64,000 bases of DNA, from assembly GCF_018139145.2 (NCBI RefSeq), contig NC_059475.1, positions 6,733,437-6,797,436 of the forward strand, given 5' to 3'. A program made the position numbers and the translations under genes. Under the pieces are notes generated by a model. It ran no database searches, was not told the origin of the DNA, and was given only the letters and a program-made list of their open reading frames with translations. Source of the stretch: Gymnogyps californianus (Eukaryota; Chordata; Aves; Accipitriformes; Cathartidae). Shown here piece after piece: positions 61,951 through 64,000 of this stretch (positions are counted from its first letter, which is position 1; the number at the start of each line of letters is the position of its first letter).

Positions 61951-64000
61951 ATGTTACCCGCACCCAGCCCTTAACTCAAGTGATAACGTCTATCAATTAC
62001 ACTCAGATCATCCCTGTAGAAAGTGAGCACATGTAATCCCAGTAACCTAAAATGCAGATTATATTGCTGCTGACAAAGATGACCGGAGCCCTTTGTATAT
62101 ATCCATATGCAGACCATAATGCCACCAGGATACTTACTGACAAAAAATAGTAATCTTTGTGAAGATAAACAAATAAGCCATGATATGTCAATAAACAGTA
62201 ACTTCAGGCAACAAAGTTATGGCAGTGTGGGGATAATGGCCACGGCTATCCAAGTTACATATACAGTCAGTCAGGATGTTCAGTAGCTGTTACTGTTACG
62301 AGCTGAGTTAAATCTCTGTACAAACTACGAGTGTAAACGCTACCCTCTATGCAATCTAAATGTTCAAGACGGCCAGACACAAAACCACGCCACAGACACG
62401 TCACTTATGCCCCAAAGAAAGCATATGCAGGTTTGCTCAGGAATTAATAGAGGTGTTTCCCAGGAAATATTTTTGACAGGATGTGCAACTGTGACACCAG
62501 GAAAGGAAAAAGCATGGGGGAAAATCACAGATGCATCAAAGATGACGACATCTAGGCAGTTACTGAAGTCTTGGTAGTGTGAATAAAAGGGAAAAACTTT
62601 GAGAAAGTTGCTGGGTCTGGTGCTAGCTGAATGAGGGTGACAGCTGAAAGCAAGGAAACCTTTTGTCACTATTCCTATCCTGTTTTCAGGGAAACTGATT
62701 GTCCTACTTTCTTTGTAAATGAACAGGATCATTTTAGAGACTCCTCAATCCACAGCCATGCTTTCTTCCCTGCAGGAAAAACTTACAATGACCTTGGCCT
62801 TCCAGACAGGCACACAGTCAGAAGAGTAACCTTTGTTGCCAACTAACACCACTCGTGCTACCTGCAGCCTTTATGCTACAGACGTACAATGAAACCCTGA
62901 GCCCATTCTAGTTGGAAGTCCTTCTACTGCTGGCAGCAACACAGACTAGATTTTCTTTTTAAGTATACCTTTACTTCATTAAAAAGTTTCATATGAATAA
63001 AGAGAAAAGCGTTACAAGAACTATGTAAGATAGTTTTGTCTTTCCCTCCTTCTAGGTCTTGAGTACATATATATCTGCATACCCATGCTTACAGGACTCT
63101 TGCAGCAGAAGCTACCAAAGATCCCGGCAGAGGTGGGCAAATCAATAGGTAAAAGATACCGAAACTGTGCAATTGGCCATGCTCTGCTTGATAGGTAGTT
63201 ATCTGAAATAAACAGTTTTGACAATAAAGGTGAGATGTGGCAGCTAGACCACAGAGGAAAGGAGAACAGTAAAATGTCTCTTAACGCGTGAAGAATTAAA
63301 GCATAAAAATGGAAGCACTTGTTGTACACAGACAGGGTAGAGTGGCCAGAGGATGAACTGTTACAACGTTGATTTTGGCACAGGATCATACTTCACTGTA
63401 CTACTTCCTTCAGGTGAACTCCTGCCAGAAATATTGCTGGGCAGAATCCAAACTTTCATCTGACCCGAATCACTGACTACAAGCAGAGACCATTCAAACT
63501 GAACTGTAGAGAAGGGGTTAAAAATATAAACCACCGCTTCCTACAGGCCTCAGAAAACAGGATCACCATAAAGACTTACCTTCTTTGTAGGACCTTATTT
63601 AAAATCCATGGAAGTCGGTAAACTGGATGCTTCTAACTATTAACAGGGATACTTCTGTGTTTTGCTTTGGGGTTTTAGTATCATCTGTCCAGAACATTGA
63701 TTTCTTTCTTCTCTGTTGGTTACAACCTCAAGAGAGAAGATGACTGCACAGAGCTAACAGTGGCTCACACAAGAAGGCGTAGGACTTAGAGCAGGCTGAC
63801 CCTAGGTGATGACAGTTAGTACCAAAGTACTGTTCCACCATCTTGTACTCTATCTTCTGCTGGCAGCGTTCATAATGCTTTCAGTATAACACTGCAGAAT
63901 GTTATTTTGCAGAAACGAGACTCTGCAGGGAAAAAAAAGAACAGTTGCTGCAACGTCTTTCTTCTAAAGTCAGTAATTATAATGGAAAGTCCAGTTATTT

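Larger units (their letters stand above)
53926..64000. other. Unique noncoding sequence with a few short repeats
   Basis: AT-rich DNA with short duplications at 58.36, 59.96 and 61.93 kb and a small GC-richer patch at 57.11-57.25 kb. A strong minus-strand donor (AAGAAG followed by GTAAGTC) lies at 63575-63580, but I see no good acceptor paired with it. Confidence 0.5.

Noticed and set aside
63550..63620. Strong minus-strand donor (AAGAAG followed by GTAAGTC) after an open stretch
   Set aside because: No convincing acceptor or start upstream, and stops close the frame within about 20 codons.
1..64000. Bacterial-type features, CRISPR arrays, rRNA or complete tRNA genes, intact retroviral or LINE proteins
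   Set aside because: None is present. The content is that of a vertebrate nuclear genome, and all mobile elements found are truncated or decayed.

Overview
This looks like a window of nuclear DNA from a bird: intergenic or deep intronic sequence at moderate GC, with few interspersed repeats. The best taxonomic clues are the mobile elements. There are three CR1 LINE copies (one about 1.5 kb long and very old), a solo ERVL-class LTR of the type common in birds, and a few worn MIR-like core-SINE fragments. I see no bacterial, phage or plasmid features, no rRNA or tRNA gene, and no CRISPR array. No complete protein-coding gene can be read. The longest open frames (214, 206 and 176 codons) have no family resemblance that I recognise and are most simply chance.

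Layout. From 1 to 21.1 kb, the minus strand carries three splice-flanked, coding-like segments (20941-21086, 5336-5385 and 853-1043) whose codon phases join without a break. They may be the last exons of a gene whose upstream part lies at higher coordinates. I cannot name its family. The solo LTR sits at 7812-8391 between two of these segments. From 21 to 37 kb the sequence is mostly featureless; it holds a minus-strand CR1 3' end (25719-26275), a MIR fragment (35140-35245) and a plus-strand CR1 3' end (35645-36010). From 37.5 to 39.03 kb lies a long degraded plus-strand CR1 with part of its reverse transcriptase region and its 3' end. From 39 to 64 kb there is unique sequence with simple repeats: an A11G19 tract at 47.1 kb, several short tandem duplications, paired E-box palindromes at 42.5 kb, one MIR fragment at 53.7-53.9 kb, and isolated exon-like segments at 49.5, 50.3 and 53.2 kb.

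How the parts fit. Apart from the phase-matched minus-strand set, nothing can be joined into a working gene. All exon calls rest on splice-site shape, open frame and codon choice judged by eye. They are hypotheses to test against transcripts or an orthologous protein. The repeat calls, especially CR1 and the LTR, are much firmer.
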